A stretch of DNA of 64,000 bases from Actinomadura oligospora ATCC 43269. GTDB lineage: Bacteria > Actinomycetota > Actinomycetes > Streptosporangiales > Streptosporangiaceae. The notes under the pieces were generated by a model that had not been told where the DNA came from, did no database searches, and saw only the letters and a program-made list of their open reading frames with translations. Location of the stretch: positions 275,720 to 339,719 of the forward strand of contig NZ_JADG01000013.1 in the NCBI RefSeq assembly GCF_000518265.1. Direction: 5' to 3'. Made by a program: the position numbers and the translations under genes. This document shows, piece by piece, positions 1 to 9,833 of this stretch. Numbering within the stretch: position 1 is the stretch's first letter; each line of letters begins with the position of its first letter.

Positions 1-1609
1 GCAGGTGAACGAGGAGTGGAACTGCGACAAGGGCCGGTGGGCGTTCACCTACGCCACCCAGCCCGACCGGCTCACGCACCCGCTCGTCCGGAACGAGAAG
101 GGTGAGCTGGAGGTCGCGTCCTGGCCCGAGGCGCTGACGGTGGCCGCTCGCGGCCTCGCGCGCGCACGAGGCAACGCCGGTGTCCTGACGGGCGGACGGC
201 TCACGCTGGAGGACTCCTACGCCTACAGCAAGTTCGCCCGGATCGCGCTCGGCACGAACGACATCGACTTCCGGGCCCGTCCGCACAGCGCCGAGGAGGC
301 CGAGTTCCTGGCCTTCGGCGTCGCGGGCCGTCCGATCGAGGTGTCGTACTCCGCCCTGGAGAACGCCCCGGCGGTGCTCCTGGCCGGGTTCGAGCCCGAG
401 GAGGAGTCCCCGATCGTCTTCCTGCGGCTGCGCAAGGCGTTCCGCAAGAAGGGCCAGAAGGTCGTCGCGGTCGCGCCGTTCGAGACCCGCGGCCTGAAGA
501 AGACCGGCGGGACGCTGCTTCCGGCCGTTCCCGGCGCTGAGGCGGAGGTGCTCGGCGGCCTGGTCGCGGGCGAGAACGCCGAGGTCCGCGAGCTGCTGGA
601 GAAGCCGGGCGCGGTGATCCTGGTCGGCGAGCGGCTGGCGACGAGCCCGGGCGCGCTGTCCGCGGCCGTCCGGCTGGCGCACGCCACCGGCGCGGGCCTG
701 GCCTGGGTGCCGCGCCGCGCGGGCGAGCGGGGCGCGGTGGAGGCCGGGGCGCTGCCCGGGCTGCTGCCGATCGGCCGTCCGGTGTTCGATCCGGACGCCC
801 GCGCCGAGACCGCCCGCGCCTGGGGCGTCGCGGACCTGCCCGCGACGCCGGGCCGCGACACCGCCGGGATCCTGGCGTCCGCGGCGGCGGGTGAGCGCGG
901 GGCGCTGCTGGTCGGCGGGTTCGACCCGTACGACCTGCCCGACCCCGAGGCGGCGCTCGCGGCGCTCGACCGCACGCCGTTCGTGGTGAGCCTGGAGCAG
1001 CGGGTCAGCGCGGTCACCGACCGCGCGGACGTCGTGCTCCCAGTCGCCGCGGTCGCCGAGAAGTCCGGGACGTTCGTCGACTGGGAGGGCCGCGGCCGTC
1101 CGTTCGAGACCGTCCTGAAGACCGCCGGGAAGATGTCCGACCTGCGGGTCATCGACGCGCTGGCGAACGAGATGGACGTCCACCTCGGCCTGCCCGACTC
1201 GGACGCGGCGCGCCGCGAGCTGACCGGGCTCGGCGCGTTCCGCGGCGAGCGGCAGCCCGCGCCGTCGGTCGCGATCGGCGTCCTGCCGCAGCCCGGTCCG
1301 GGCGAGGCGATCGTGGCCAGCTGGCGGCTGCTGCTCGACCGCGGCACGCTGCAGGACGGCGAGCCCTACCTCGCCGGCACGGCCCGCGACGCCGTCGCCC
1401 GGGTGTCCCCGGCGACGGCCGAGGAGGCCGGCGCGGACGGCGAGCTCACGGTGCGCGGCCCGCGCGGCGAGGTCACGCTGCCGCTGCTGATCACGCCCGG
1501 CATGCCCGACCGGGTCGTGTGGCTCCCGGCCAACTCCGCCCCGGTCGCGCTGCACGCCGACCTGGGCGCGGCGGCCGGGGACATCGTCTCGATCGGAGGC
1601 TCCCGATGA
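1..1609 (+). CDS. nuoG: NADH-quinone oxidoreductase subunit G, C-terminal part (5' end outside window)
   Basis: This is the C-terminal two thirds of NuoG, the large Fe-S subunit of the peripheral arm of complex I. The open frame runs in from the left edge (frame starting at base 2), so the start and the N-terminal ferredoxin-like Fe-S region are missing. What remains (about 535 residues) is the molybdopterin-oxidoreductase-like fold; the motif NEEWNCDKGRW near the left edge matches the conserved NEEW/DKGRF segment of NuoG. It ends in an ATGA overlap with nuoH, as expected for the nuo operon. Identity is secure from this motif and from the nuoH-N genes that follow. Confidence 0.95.
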   Translation, partial: QVNEEWNCDKGRWAFTYATQPDRLTHPLVRNEKGELEVASWPEALTVAARGLARARGNAGVLTGGRLTLEDSYAYSKFARIALGTNDIDFRARPHSAEEAEFLAFGVAGRPIEVSYSALENAPAVLLAGFEPEEESPIVFLRLRKAFRKKGQKVVAVAPFETRGLKKTGGTLLPAVPGAEAEVLGGLVAGENAEVRELLEKPGAVILVGERLATSPGALSAAVRLAHATGAGLAWVPRRAGERGAVEAGALPGLLPIGRPVFDPDARAETARAWGVADLPATPGRDTAGILASAAAGERGALLVGGFDPYDLPDPEAALAALDRTPFVVSLEQRVSAVTDRADVVLPVAAVAEKSGTFVDWEGRGRPFETVLKTAGKMSDLRVIDALANEMDVHLGLPDSDAARRELTGLGAFRGERQPAPSVAIGVLPQPGPGEAIVASWRLLLDRGTLQDGEPYLAGTARDAVARVSPATAEEAGADGELTVRGPRGEVTLPLLITPGMPDRVVWLPANSAPVALHADLGAAAGDIVSIGGSR

Positions 1610-2961
1610 GTCTGGTGAGTTCGGCGGGAGCGGCGGTGCTGGCGGGTCCGGCGCCCGCCGACCCGACCCTGTCCACCTTCGGCAAGGACCCGTGGTGGCT
1701 GATCGGGGGCAAGGTCCTCGCGATCTTCGTCTTCCTGGTCCTGACCGTCCTGATGTCGATGTGGGTCGAGCGGCGCGTCATCGGCCGCATGCAGCTGCGC
1801 GTCGGCCCGAACCGGACCGGCCCGTTCGGCCTGCTCCAGGGCCTCGCGGACGGCGTGAAGCTGGCGCTGAAGGAGGACATCGTCCCCCGGAACGTGGACA
1901 AGGTCGTCTTCGTCCTCGCGCCGGTCATGTCGGCGGTGCCCGCGTTCATCTCGTTCGCCATCATCCCGTTCGGCCCGACCGTGTCGATCTTCGGGCACCA
2001 CACCGCGCTGCAGGGCACCGACCTGCCGGTCGCGGTGCTGCTGGTGCTCGCGATGTCCTCGATGGGCGTCTACGGCATCGTCCTGGCGGGCTGGTCGTCG
2101 ATGTCGCCCTACTCGCTGCTCGGCGGGCTCCGCTCGTCCGCGCAGGTGATCTCCTACGAGATCGCGATGGGGCTGTCGTTCGTCGCGGTGTTCCTGTTCG
2201 CCGGGTCGATGTCCACGACCGAGATCGTCAACGCGCAGGCCAACACCTGGTACGCGGTGCTGCTCTTCCCGTCCTTCGTGGTCTACGTGATCACGATGAT
2301 GGGCGAGTCGAACCGCATCCCGTTCGACCTGCCCGAGGGCGAGGGCGAGCTGGTCGGCGGCTTCCACACCGAGTACTCGTCGCTGAAGTTCGCGATGTTC
2401 TTCCTCGCCGAGTACATCAACCTGGCGACGCTGTCGGCGCTGTGCACGACCCTGTTCCTCGGCGGCTGGCGCGCCCCCGCGCCGATCTCCACCGTGTGGG
2501 CCGGCGCGAACTCCGGCTGGTGGCCGGTGCTGTGGTTCATGGTCAAGCTCTGGCTGTTCATCTTCTTCTTCATCTGGCTGCGCGGCTCGCTGCCCCGCGT
2601 CCGCTACGACCAGCTGATGAAGCTCGGGTGGAAGGTGCTGATGCCCTTCTCGATCGGCTGGATCCTGCTGGTCGCGACCATCCGGGTGTGGAAGAACGAG
2701 GGCCACAACGCCACGGGCGTGATGGCGACGATCGCCGGGATCGCGATCGTCGTGATCCTGCTGACCTTCGTCTGGGAGTTCACCCGGAACGGCGGCGGCG
2801 CCGCGGACGTGGCCCAGCCCCCGCCCGCACCCGACCATCCGGACGCGGGCGGCTATCCCGTCCCGCCGATGGACGCCCCGCACTACCACGGCCACCGCGA
2901 CGTGCCGCGGCCGCGCATCACCGAAACCTCTCGTGAGGAGGTCAGCAGTGGGACTCACTGA
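1606..2961 (+). CDS. nuoH: NADH-quinone oxidoreductase subunit H (main operon)
   Basis: NuoH is the membrane subunit that links the peripheral arm to the proton pumps and forms part of the quinone chamber. The 451-residue product has about eight membrane helices and the signature segments ERRVIGRMQLRVGPNR near the N-terminus and SNRIPFDLPEGEGELVGG in the quinone loop. The start is the ATG at 1606, which overlaps the nuoG stop (ATGA) and has GGAGG at 1595-1599. A Pro/His-rich tail of about 60 residues follows the last helix, a common actinobacterial extension. The gene overlaps nuoI by 14 bases. Confidence 0.97.
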   Translation: MSLVSSAGAAVLAGPAPADPTLSTFGKDPWWLIGGKVLAIFVFLVLTVLMSMWVERRVIGRMQLRVGPNRTGPFGLLQGLADGVKLALKEDIVPRNVDKVVFVLAPVMSAVPAFISFAIIPFGPTVSIFGHHTALQGTDLPVAVLLVLAMSSMGVYGIVLAGWSSMSPYSLLGGLRSSAQVISYEIAMGLSFVAVFLFAGSMSTTEIVNAQANTWYAVLLFPSFVVYVITMMGESNRIPFDLPEGEGELVGGFHTEYSSLKFAMFFLAEYINLATLSALCTTLFLGGWRAPAPISTVWAGANSGWWPVLWFMVKLWLFIFFFIWLRGSLPRVRYDQLMKLGWKVLMPFSIGWILLVATIRVWKNEGHNATGVMATIAGIAIVVILLTFVWEFTRNGGGAADVAQPPPAPDHPDAGGYPVPPMDAPHYHGHRDVPRPRITETSREEVSSGTH

Positions 2962-3481
2962 CTTCCTGAACCCGGTGAAGGGGTTCGGGGTCTCGTTCCA
3001 CCAGATGTTCACCAAGAGCGAGACCGTCCAGTACCCCGAGGTGAAGAAGCCGACGGCCCCGCGCTTCCACGGACGCCACCAGCTGAACCGCTGGCCGGAC
3101 GGCCTGGAGAAGTGCATCGGGTGCGAGCTGTGCGCCTGGGCGTGTCCCGCCGACGCCATCTTCGTGGAGGGCGCCGACAACACCGAGGACGAGCGCTACT
3201 CGCCCGGTGAGCGGTACGGCCGGATCTACCAGATCAACTATCTGCGCTGCATCCTGTGCGGGCTCTGCATCGAGGCGTGCCCGACCCGGGCGCTCACGAT
3301 GACCAACGAGTACGAGCTCGCCGACGACAGCCGCGAGTCGCTCATCTACACCAAGGACATGCTGCTCGCGCCGCTGCGCGAGGGCATGGAGAGCCCGCCG
3401 CACGCGATGCGGCTGGGCGACTCCGAGGAGGACTACTACCGCCTCGGCCTACAGCCCGAGGAAGGCGGTGAGAGGAAATGA
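2948..3481 (+). CDS. nuoI: NADH-quinone oxidoreductase subunit I (main operon)
   Basis: NuoI carries the two [4Fe-4S] clusters N6a and N6b that pass electrons towards NuoB. Both eight-iron ferredoxin motifs are visible: CIGCELCAWACP and CILCGLCIEACP. The chosen start is GTG at 2948, preceded by GAGGAGG at 2935-2941; a longer in-frame reading back to 2933 would pass through this ribosome-binding site. The product is 177 residues, normal for the family. It overlaps nuoH at its 5' end and nuoJ by ATGA at its 3' end. Confidence 0.97.
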   Translation: MGLTDFLNPVKGFGVSFHQMFTKSETVQYPEVKKPTAPRFHGRHQLNRWPDGLEKCIGCELCAWACPADAIFVEGADNTEDERYSPGERYGRIYQINYLRCILCGLCIEACPTRALTMTNEYELADDSRESLIYTKDMLLAPLREGMESPPHAMRLGDSEEDYYRLGLQPEEGGERK

Positions 3482-4410
3482 CCACCGCCCACGCCCTCGC
3501 GGGCCACGCCCTGGCGGGGCACGCGGGCACGGCGCACGTGCTCGCGGGCACCGTCGCCGACAAGCAGTCGGGCGAGCCGTTCTTCTTCTGGCTCCTGGCG
3601 ATCGTGTCGGTCGCCGCGGCGCTCGGCATGATCTTCATGCGGAAGGCGGTGCACTCGGCGATGCTGCTGGCGACCGTGATGCTGTCGCTGGCCGCGCTCT
3701 ACGCGATCCAGGACGCGCCGTTCCTGGCGTTCGTGCAGGTCATCGTCTACACCGGCGCGGTGCTGATGCTGTTCCTGTTCGTCCTGATGCTGGTCGGCGT
3801 CTCGTCCACCGACTCGCTGGTGGAGACGCTACGCGGGCAGCGGCTCTGGGCCGCGATCAGCGGCGTCGGGTTCCTCGCCCTGCTCGGCACCGGCTTCGCC
3901 AACGCCGCGCTCGGCGACTCGACCGGGCTCAAGGCGGCCAACGCCGAGCACGGCGGCAACATCCGCGGCCTGGCGTACCTGCTGTTCGGCAAGTACGTGT
4001 TCGCGTTCGAGGCGACCAGCGCCCTGCTCATCACGGCGGCGCTCGGCGCGATGGTGCTGGCGCACCGCGAGCGCACCACGCCGAAGCCGACCCAGCGGTC
4101 GCTGTCGGTCGAGCGGTTCCGCCGGGGCGGCCAGACCGGCGCCCACCCGGGCCCGCTGCCCGGACCCGGCACCTACGCCCGCCACAACGCGGTCGACATG
4201 CCCGCGCTCCTGCCGGACGGCACGCCGTCCGAGCTGTCGGTCAACCCGGTCATCTCGGCCCGGACCGACACCGCGCACCGGCACACCGACCTGCACGGGC
4301 AGACCGAGCGGCAGGCCCTGGACAAGGACGTCCGGGCCGTCCGCACGGTGACCGAGACCGCCGACTCCGAGGCCGGCGCCGTCGCCGAGACCGAGGAGGG
4401 TGAGAAGTGA
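3478..4410 (+). CDS. nuoJ: NADH-quinone oxidoreductase subunit J (main operon)
   Basis: NuoJ is a membrane subunit of the proton-translocating arm. The first 200 residues contain five hydrophobic helices and the conserved segment VIVYTGAVLMLFLFVLML (helix 3, with the pi-bulge region). The 310-residue product has a hydrophilic Arg/His/Glu-rich C-terminal tail of about 100 residues, longer than in enteric NuoJ but usual in actinomycetes. The start ATG overlaps the nuoI stop; the stop overlaps the nuoK GTG. Confidence 0.96.
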   Translation: MTTAHALAGHALAGHAGTAHVLAGTVADKQSGEPFFFWLLAIVSVAAALGMIFMRKAVHSAMLLATVMLSLAALYAIQDAPFLAFVQVIVYTGAVLMLFLFVLMLVGVSSTDSLVETLRGQRLWAAISGVGFLALLGTGFANAALGDSTGLKAANAEHGGNIRGLAYLLFGKYVFAFEATSALLITAALGAMVLAHRERTTPKPTQRSLSVERFRRGGQTGAHPGPLPGPGTYARHNAVDMPALLPDGTPSELSVNPVISARTDTAHRHTDLHGQTERQALDKDVRAVRTVTETADSEAGAVAETEEGEK

Positions 4411-4706
4411 GCCCGGGACACTACCTGGCGCTGTCGGCGATCCTGTTCACCATCGGCGCGATCGGCGTGCTCGTGCGCCGCAACGCGATCGTGGTGTTCA
4501 TGTGCGTGGAGCTCATGCTCAACGCCTGCAACCTGACGTTCGTGTCGTTCTCCCGGATGCACGGGAACCTCGACGGCCAGATCATCGCGTTCTTCGTGAT
4601 GGTCGTGGCGGCGGCCGAGGTCGTGGTCGGCCTCGCCATCATCATGACCATCTTCCGGACCCGCAGGTCCTCGTCGGTCGACGACGCGAACCTGCTGAAG
4701 TACTAG
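4407..4706 (+). CDS. nuoK: NADH-quinone oxidoreductase subunit K (main operon)
   Basis: NuoK is the small three-helix antiporter-like subunit. At 99 residues it has the usual length and keeps the essential membrane glutamates, in VFMCVELMLNACN and in VVAAAEVVVGLAI. GTG start within a GTGA overlap with nuoJ. Confidence 0.97.
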   Translation: MSPGHYLALSAILFTIGAIGVLVRRNAIVVFMCVELMLNACNLTFVSFSRMHGNLDGQIIAFFVMVVAAAEVVVGLAIIMTIFRTRRSSSVDDANLLKY

Positions 4707-4719
4707 GGGGCCGCGGCCA

Positions 4720-6633
4720 GTGAAAGCGGAAGGGATCCAGGCCGCGGCCTGGTTGCTCATCGCGTTCCCGCTGCTCGGGGCGGCGGTCCTCCTGCTCGGA
4801 GGACGCCGCACCGACAGGTGGGGACATCTCCTCGGCGTCGCGATGTCGCTCGCGTCGTTCGTCGTCGGCGCCGGGATGTTCGTCCAGATGCTCGGCTACG
4901 ACGACGCCGAGCGGCGCCGCACGCTGCACCTGTGGAACTTCTTCGACGTCGGCTCGCTGCACGTCGGGATGGACCTGCTGGTCGACCCGCTGTCGATCAG
5001 CTTCGTGCTGCTGATCACGGGCGTCGGCTCGCTGATCCACATCTACTCCATCGGCTACATGGCCCATGACGAGGACCGGCGGAGGTTCTTCGCCTACCTC
5101 AACCTGTTCGTCGCGGCGATGCTCCTGCTGGTGCTCGGCGCGAACTACGTCGTGCTGTTCCTCGGCTGGGAGGGCGTGGGTCTCGCGTCCTACCTGCTGA
5201 TCGGGTTCTGGCAGTTCAAGCCGACCGCCGCGGTCGCCGCGAAGAAGGCGTTCGTGGTGAACCGCGTCGGCGACCTCGGCCTGGTCACCGCGATCATGCT
5301 GATGTTCGCCACGTTCAACTCGGTCGACTTCACCACGATCCTCGGCACCGGCACCGAGCACCTGGGCCTGGCGGCGAAGCTGTCGTCCGGCGTCGCGACC
5401 GCGCTCGGGCTCCTGCTCCTGCTCGGCGCGTGCGGCAAGTCGGCGCAGCTCCCGCTGCAGTCGTGGCTGCTGGACGCGATGGAGGGCCCGACCCCGGTGT
5501 CGGCGCTGATCCACGCGGCGACCATGGTCACCGCGGGCGTCTACCTGATCGTCCGGTCGGCCCCGATCTTCGAGATGTCGCCGGACGCCCAGCTCGTCGT
5601 GACCATCGTCGGCGCGGCCACGCTGATCGCCGGTGCGATCATCGGGTGCGGCAAGGACGACATCAAGAAGGCGCTGGCCGGCTCGACGATGTCGCAGATC
5701 GGCTACATGACCCTCGCCGCCGGGCTCGGCAAGGCGGGCTACGCCCTCGCCATCGCGCACCTCATCGCGCACGGCTTCTTCAAGGCGGGCCTGTTCCTCG
5801 GCGCCGGATCGGTCATGCACGCGACCGGCGACGACGTGAACATGCGGCACTACGGCGCCCTGCGCAAGCTCATGTACGTCACCTACGGGACGTTCGGGCT
5901 CGGGTACCTCGCGATCATCGGGTGCCCGCCGTTCTCCGGCTTCTTCACCAAGGACGGGATCATCGAGGCGGCCTACAACAAGGGCGGGACGTCGGGGGCG
6001 ATCCTCGGCACCTGCGCCCTGGTGGGCGCGGGCGTCACGGCCTACTACATGTCGCGCGTGATGTTCATGACGTTCTTCGGCGAGAAGCGCTGGCAGGAGG
6101 ACGTCCACCCGCACGAGTCGCCCAAGGTGATGACGATCCCGCTGATCCTGCTGGCCTTCGGGTCGGTGTTCGCGGGCGGGTTCCTCGTCCTCGGCGGGTT
6201 CTCCGACTTCCTGGCCCCCGTGGTCGGCGAGTCGGAGGAGCACGGCTTCAACCCGTTCACCGCCCCGGGCATCGCGACCTTCGTCCTGATGCTCGCCGGT
6301 GTCGCGATCGCGTGGCGGCAGTACGGGGCGCGGCCGGTTCCGGTCGAGGCCCCCGCCGGGTCGTTCCTCACCCGGGCCGCTCGCCGCGACCTCTACGGTG
6401 ACGCCATCAACGAGTCGCTGCTGATGCGGCCCGGCCAGTGGCTGACCCGGCTCGCCGTCTGGTTCGACAACCGCGGCGTGGACGGAGCGGTGAACGGCAT
6501 CGCCGCCGGCGTCGGCGGAACGTCCGGACGGATCCGCAGGGTCCAGACCGGGTTCGCCCGCTCCTACGCCCTCTCGATGTACCTCGGCGCGGCGATCGTG
6601 GTCGCCGCCCTCCTGGTGGTGAACGTCTCATGA
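4720..6633 (+). CDS. nuoL: NADH-quinone oxidoreductase subunit L (main operon)
   Basis: NuoL is the distal antiporter-like proton pump of complex I with the long lateral helix. The 637-residue product shows the key glutamate in FLGWEGVGLASYLLIGFW and the key lysine in GKSAQLPLQSWLLDAMEGPTP. A C-terminal helix after a hydrophilic stretch fits the lateral-helix anchor. The start is GTG at 4720 with AGGGGG at 4705-4710, the only short gap (13 bases) in this run of genes; nuoM starts within its stop (ATGA). Confidence 0.97.
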   Translation: MKAEGIQAAAWLLIAFPLLGAAVLLLGGRRTDRWGHLLGVAMSLASFVVGAGMFVQMLGYDDAERRRTLHLWNFFDVGSLHVGMDLLVDPLSISFVLLITGVGSLIHIYSIGYMAHDEDRRRFFAYLNLFVAAMLLLVLGANYVVLFLGWEGVGLASYLLIGFWQFKPTAAVAAKKAFVVNRVGDLGLVTAIMLMFATFNSVDFTTILGTGTEHLGLAAKLSSGVATALGLLLLLGACGKSAQLPLQSWLLDAMEGPTPVSALIHAATMVTAGVYLIVRSAPIFEMSPDAQLVVTIVGAATLIAGAIIGCGKDDIKKALAGSTMSQIGYMTLAAGLGKAGYALAIAHLIAHGFFKAGLFLGAGSVMHATGDDVNMRHYGALRKLMYVTYGTFGLGYLAIIGCPPFSGFFTKDGIIEAAYNKGGTSGAILGTCALVGAGVTAYYMSRVMFMTFFGEKRWQEDVHPHESPKVMTIPLILLAFGSVFAGGFLVLGGFSDFLAPVVGESEEHGFNPFTAPGIATFVLMLAGVAIAWRQYGARPVPVEAPAGSFLTRAARRDLYGDAINESLLMRPGQWLTRLAVWFDNRGVDGAVNGIAAGVGGTSGRIRRVQTGFARSYALSMYLGAAIVVAALLVVNVS

Positions 6634-8198
6634 CCGACTTCCCCTGGCTGACCGTCCTCATCGCGCTGCCCGCCGTCGGCGCGCTGCTGGTGGGGCTGCT
6701 GCCGCGCGAGAACGAGTCGCTGGCCAAGCGGGCCGCGCTCGGGATCTCGCTGGTCGAGGCCGTCCTGGCGATCGTGATGACGACCGCGTTCAAGGTCGGC
6801 GGCGACCGGTTCCAGTTCACCGAGAAGTACTGGTGGATCAAGCAGTTCGGCGTGCACTGGGCGGTCGGCGTCGACGGCGTCGCGCTCGTGCTCGTCCTGC
6901 TGTCGGTGATCCTCGTCCCGCTCGTGATCATCGCGTCCTGGGACGAGGCGGGCCGCTCCGGCGGCACCGACGCCGCTCCGCCGAAGCGCTCGGCGAAGAT
7001 CTACTTCGCGCTGATCCTGGCGCTCGAGGCGATGATGGTCGGCGTCTTCGCGGCGACCGACGTCTTCCTCTTCTACGTCTTCTTCGAGGCGATGCTCATC
7101 CCGGTGTACTTCATCATCGGGTCCTACGGCGGTCCGCAGCGGTCCTACGCGGCCGTGAAGTTCCTGCTGTACTCGCTGTTCGGCGGGCTGCTCATGCTCG
7201 TCGCCGTCGTCTGGCTCTACCCGCTGTCGCAGGAGAAGCTCGGCCACGGCACGTTCATGTTCGAAGAGCTGAACAAGATGCACGTGGACGGCATGACGGC
7301 CAAGTGGCTGTTCCTCGGCTTCTTCGTCGCGTTCGCGATCAAGGCGCCGATGGTGCCCGTCCACACCTGGCTGCCGGACGCCGCGGCGCAGTCCCCGGCG
7401 GGCGCGCTGGTGCTCGTCGTGGGCGTGCTCGACAAGGTCGGCACCTACGGGATGCTCCGGTTCTGCCTGGAGCTGTTCCCCGGCGCGGCCAAGTGGGCGA
7501 CCCCGGTCGTCCTCGCGTTCGCGGTGGTCAGCATCGTGTACGGCGCGGTCCTGGCGATCGGGCAGGTCGACCTGAAGCGGCTGGTGGCCTACACCTCGGT
7601 GTCGCACTTCGGGTTCATCGTGCTCGGCATCTTCGCCATGACCTCGCAGGGCCAGTCCGGCGCGACGCTGTACATGGTGAACCACGGGTTCTCCACCGGC
7701 GCGCTGTTCCTGCTGGTCGGCTTCATGATCTCGCGGCGGAACTCGGCGCGGATCGACGCGTTCGGCGGTGTGCAGAAGGTCGCCCCGGTGCTCGCCGGGA
7801 CGTTCCTGGTGGCGGGCCTGTCCGGGCTGTCGCTGCCGGGTCTGTCGACCTTCGTGTCCGAGCTGATGGTGCTCATCGGCACGTTCAGCAGGCACCGGCT
7901 CCCGGCCGTGCTCGCCGCGTCCGGGATCGTGCTCGCCGCGATCTACATCCTGTGGACCTACCAGCGGACCATGGGCGGCCCCGCCCGCGAGGAGGTCAAG
8001 GGCATGCCCGACCTCTCCCTGCGGGAGAAGGTCGCGGTCGCCCCGATCATCGCGATCATCGTGGCGATGGGCCTGTTCCCCCAGCCGGTGCTCAAGGCCA
8101 TCAACCCCTCCGTCAAGGAGGGGCTGGCCCGGGTGGAGGTCCACGACCCGGCCCCGAAGATCACCGGTAACGTCGCCGAGAACGGAGCCCGGCCGTGA
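6630..8198 (+). CDS. nuoM: NADH-quinone oxidoreductase subunit M (main operon)
   Basis: NuoM is the central antiporter-like proton pump. The product (522 residues, about 14 helices) has the conserved glutamate in FYVFFEAMLIPVYFIIGSYGG and lysine in AFAIKAPMVPVHTWLPDAAAQSP. The start is the ATG at 6630 overlapping the nuoL stop; a longer reading frame upstream is only an overlap with nuoL. The stop overlaps the nuoN GTG. Confidence 0.97.
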   Translation: MTDFPWLTVLIALPAVGALLVGLLPRENESLAKRAALGISLVEAVLAIVMTTAFKVGGDRFQFTEKYWWIKQFGVHWAVGVDGVALVLVLLSVILVPLVIIASWDEAGRSGGTDAAPPKRSAKIYFALILALEAMMVGVFAATDVFLFYVFFEAMLIPVYFIIGSYGGPQRSYAAVKFLLYSLFGGLLMLVAVVWLYPLSQEKLGHGTFMFEELNKMHVDGMTAKWLFLGFFVAFAIKAPMVPVHTWLPDAAAQSPAGALVLVVGVLDKVGTYGMLRFCLELFPGAAKWATPVVLAFAVVSIVYGAVLAIGQVDLKRLVAYTSVSHFGFIVLGIFAMTSQGQSGATLYMVNHGFSTGALFLLVGFMISRRNSARIDAFGGVQKVAPVLAGTFLVAGLSGLSLPGLSTFVSELMVLIGTFSRHRLPAVLAASGIVLAAIYILWTYQRTMGGPAREEVKGMPDLSLREKVAVAPIIAIIVAMGLFPQPVLKAINPSVKEGLARVEVHDPAPKITGNVAENGARP

Positions 8199-9814
8199 GT
8201 GTGTCAATGGTCGCCGCGGGACTCGCGGCAGCCCCGTCCGGCGTGGAGAAGTTCCCCGCGCCGATCGTCGAGTACCACCTGGTCGCTCCGATGCTGCTCG
8301 TCTTCGGCGCGGCGATCGTCGGGGTGCTCGTCGAGGCGTTCGTCGGCCGGAGCCACCGCTACCGGGTGCAGGCCCCGCTCGCCGCGGCCGGCCTGGTCAT
8401 CGCGTTCCTCTGGACGGTCTACCTGGCCGGTGGGCTCGCCTGGACCGGCATCGGGTTCCTGGACCCGGACGAGAAGGCGTTCCACGCCGCGGCGATGGGC
8501 GCCATCGGCGTGGACGGCCCGACCCTGCTGATCCAGGGCACCATCCTCGTGCTCGCCTGCCTGTCGCTGCTGCTCATCGCCGAGCGGCGGCACAGCAGCT
8601 TCGCCGCGCAGGCGGCGGCGCTGCCGGGCACCGAGGCCGAGCAGGAGACGATGGCGTCCGGGTTCACCCAGACCGAGGTGTTCCCGCTGATGATGTTCGC
8701 GGTCGGGGGCATGCTGATGTTCCCCGCCTCGAACGACCTGCTGACGATGTTCGCCGCGCTGGAGATCATGTCGCTGCCGCTGTACCTGCTGTGCGGCCTG
8801 GCCCGGCGCCGCCGCCTGCTGTCGCAGGAGGCCGCGGTCAAGTACTTCCTGCTCGGCGCGTTCTCCTCGGCGTTCTTCCTGTACGGGACGGCGCTGCTGT
8901 ACGGCTACGCCGGCTCGGTCCGGCTGGCGGTCATCTCCGCGCAGCTCGGCAGGGACGCGGGCAGCGAGACGCTGATGCTCGCGGGCGTGGCGCTCCTGTC
9001 GGTCGGCCTGCTGTTCAAGATCGGCGCGGTGCCGTTCCACATGTGGAAGCCGGACGTCTACCAGGGCGCCCCGACCCCGATCACCGCGCTGATGGCGTCC
9101 TGCACGCTCGTCTCGGCGTTCGGCGCGCTGATGCGCGTCTACTATGTCGGGTTCGAGACGCTCCGGTGGGACTGGCGGCCGTTCACGTGGGGTGTGGCGA
9201 TTCTCACGATGATCGCCGGCGCGATCATCGCGATCACCCAGACCGACCTGAAGCGTCTGCTGGCCTACTCGTCCATCGCGCACGCCGGATTCCTGCTCAC
9301 CGGGATCATCGCGGTGACGCGGGACGGCCTTGCGGGCGCGCTGTTCTACCTGGTCGCCTACGGCTTCACCACGATCGGCGCGTTCGCGGTGATCACGATG
9401 GTGCGGGACGGCGGCGGGGAGGCGGCGCACCTGTCCCGGTGGGCCGGCCTGGGCCGGAGGTCTCCGGTGGTGGCGGGCGTTTTCTCCTTCTTCCTGCTAG
9501 CCTTCGCCGGAATTCCGTTGACGTCCGGCTTCACGGGGAAGTTCGCGGTGTTCAAGGCGGCGGTCGAGGGACACGCGACCCCGCTGGTGGTCGTCGGCGT
9601 CCTGTCGTCGGCGGTCGCCGCGTTCTTCTACGTCCGGGTCATCGTGGTGATGTTCTTCAGCGAGCCCGAGGCGGACGGTCCGACCGTGGTCGCGGGCCCG
9701 ATGACCGCGGCTGCCGTGACGCTCGGCGTGGCGGCTACTGTGGTACTCGGCGTCCTGCCCCAGCCCATGCTGGATCTGGCGGGACACGCCGCGACACAGA
9801 TGTTCGTCCGGTAG
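8195..9814 (+). CDS. nuoN: NADH-quinone oxidoreductase subunit N (main operon)
   Basis: NuoN is the proximal antiporter-like proton pump. The 539-residue product has the family glutamate in LTMFAALEIMSLPLYLLCGLA and the lysine-containing helix FKIGAVPFHMWKPDVYQGAP. GTG start in a GTGA overlap with nuoM. It closes the nuo part of the operon; the prenyl synthase follows after 19 bases. Confidence 0.97.
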   Translation: MSVSMVAAGLAAAPSGVEKFPAPIVEYHLVAPMLLVFGAAIVGVLVEAFVGRSHRYRVQAPLAAAGLVIAFLWTVYLAGGLAWTGIGFLDPDEKAFHAAAMGAIGVDGPTLLIQGTILVLACLSLLLIAERRHSSFAAQAAALPGTEAEQETMASGFTQTEVFPLMMFAVGGMLMFPASNDLLTMFAALEIMSLPLYLLCGLARRRRLLSQEAAVKYFLLGAFSSAFFLYGTALLYGYAGSVRLAVISAQLGRDAGSETLMLAGVALLSVGLLFKIGAVPFHMWKPDVYQGAPTPITALMASCTLVSAFGALMRVYYVGFETLRWDWRPFTWGVAILTMIAGAIIAITQTDLKRLLAYSSIAHAGFLLTGIIAVTRDGLAGALFYLVAYGFTTIGAFAVITMVRDGGGEAAHLSRWAGLGRRSPVVAGVFSFFLLAFAGIPLTSGFTGKFAVFKAAVEGHATPLVVVGVLSSAVAAFFYVRVIVVMFFSEPEADGPTVVAGPMTAAAVTLGVAATVVLGVLPQPMLDLAGHAATQMFVR

Positions 9815-9833
9815 TGCTCCGTAGGGGGTTTGG

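Noticed and set aside
223..1347. Long antisense frame across nuoG
   Set aside because: High-GC shadow of the real gene on the other strand; Ser/Arg/Pro-rich with no motif. The same holds for the many long antisense frames over nuoL, nuoM, nuoN and murB.
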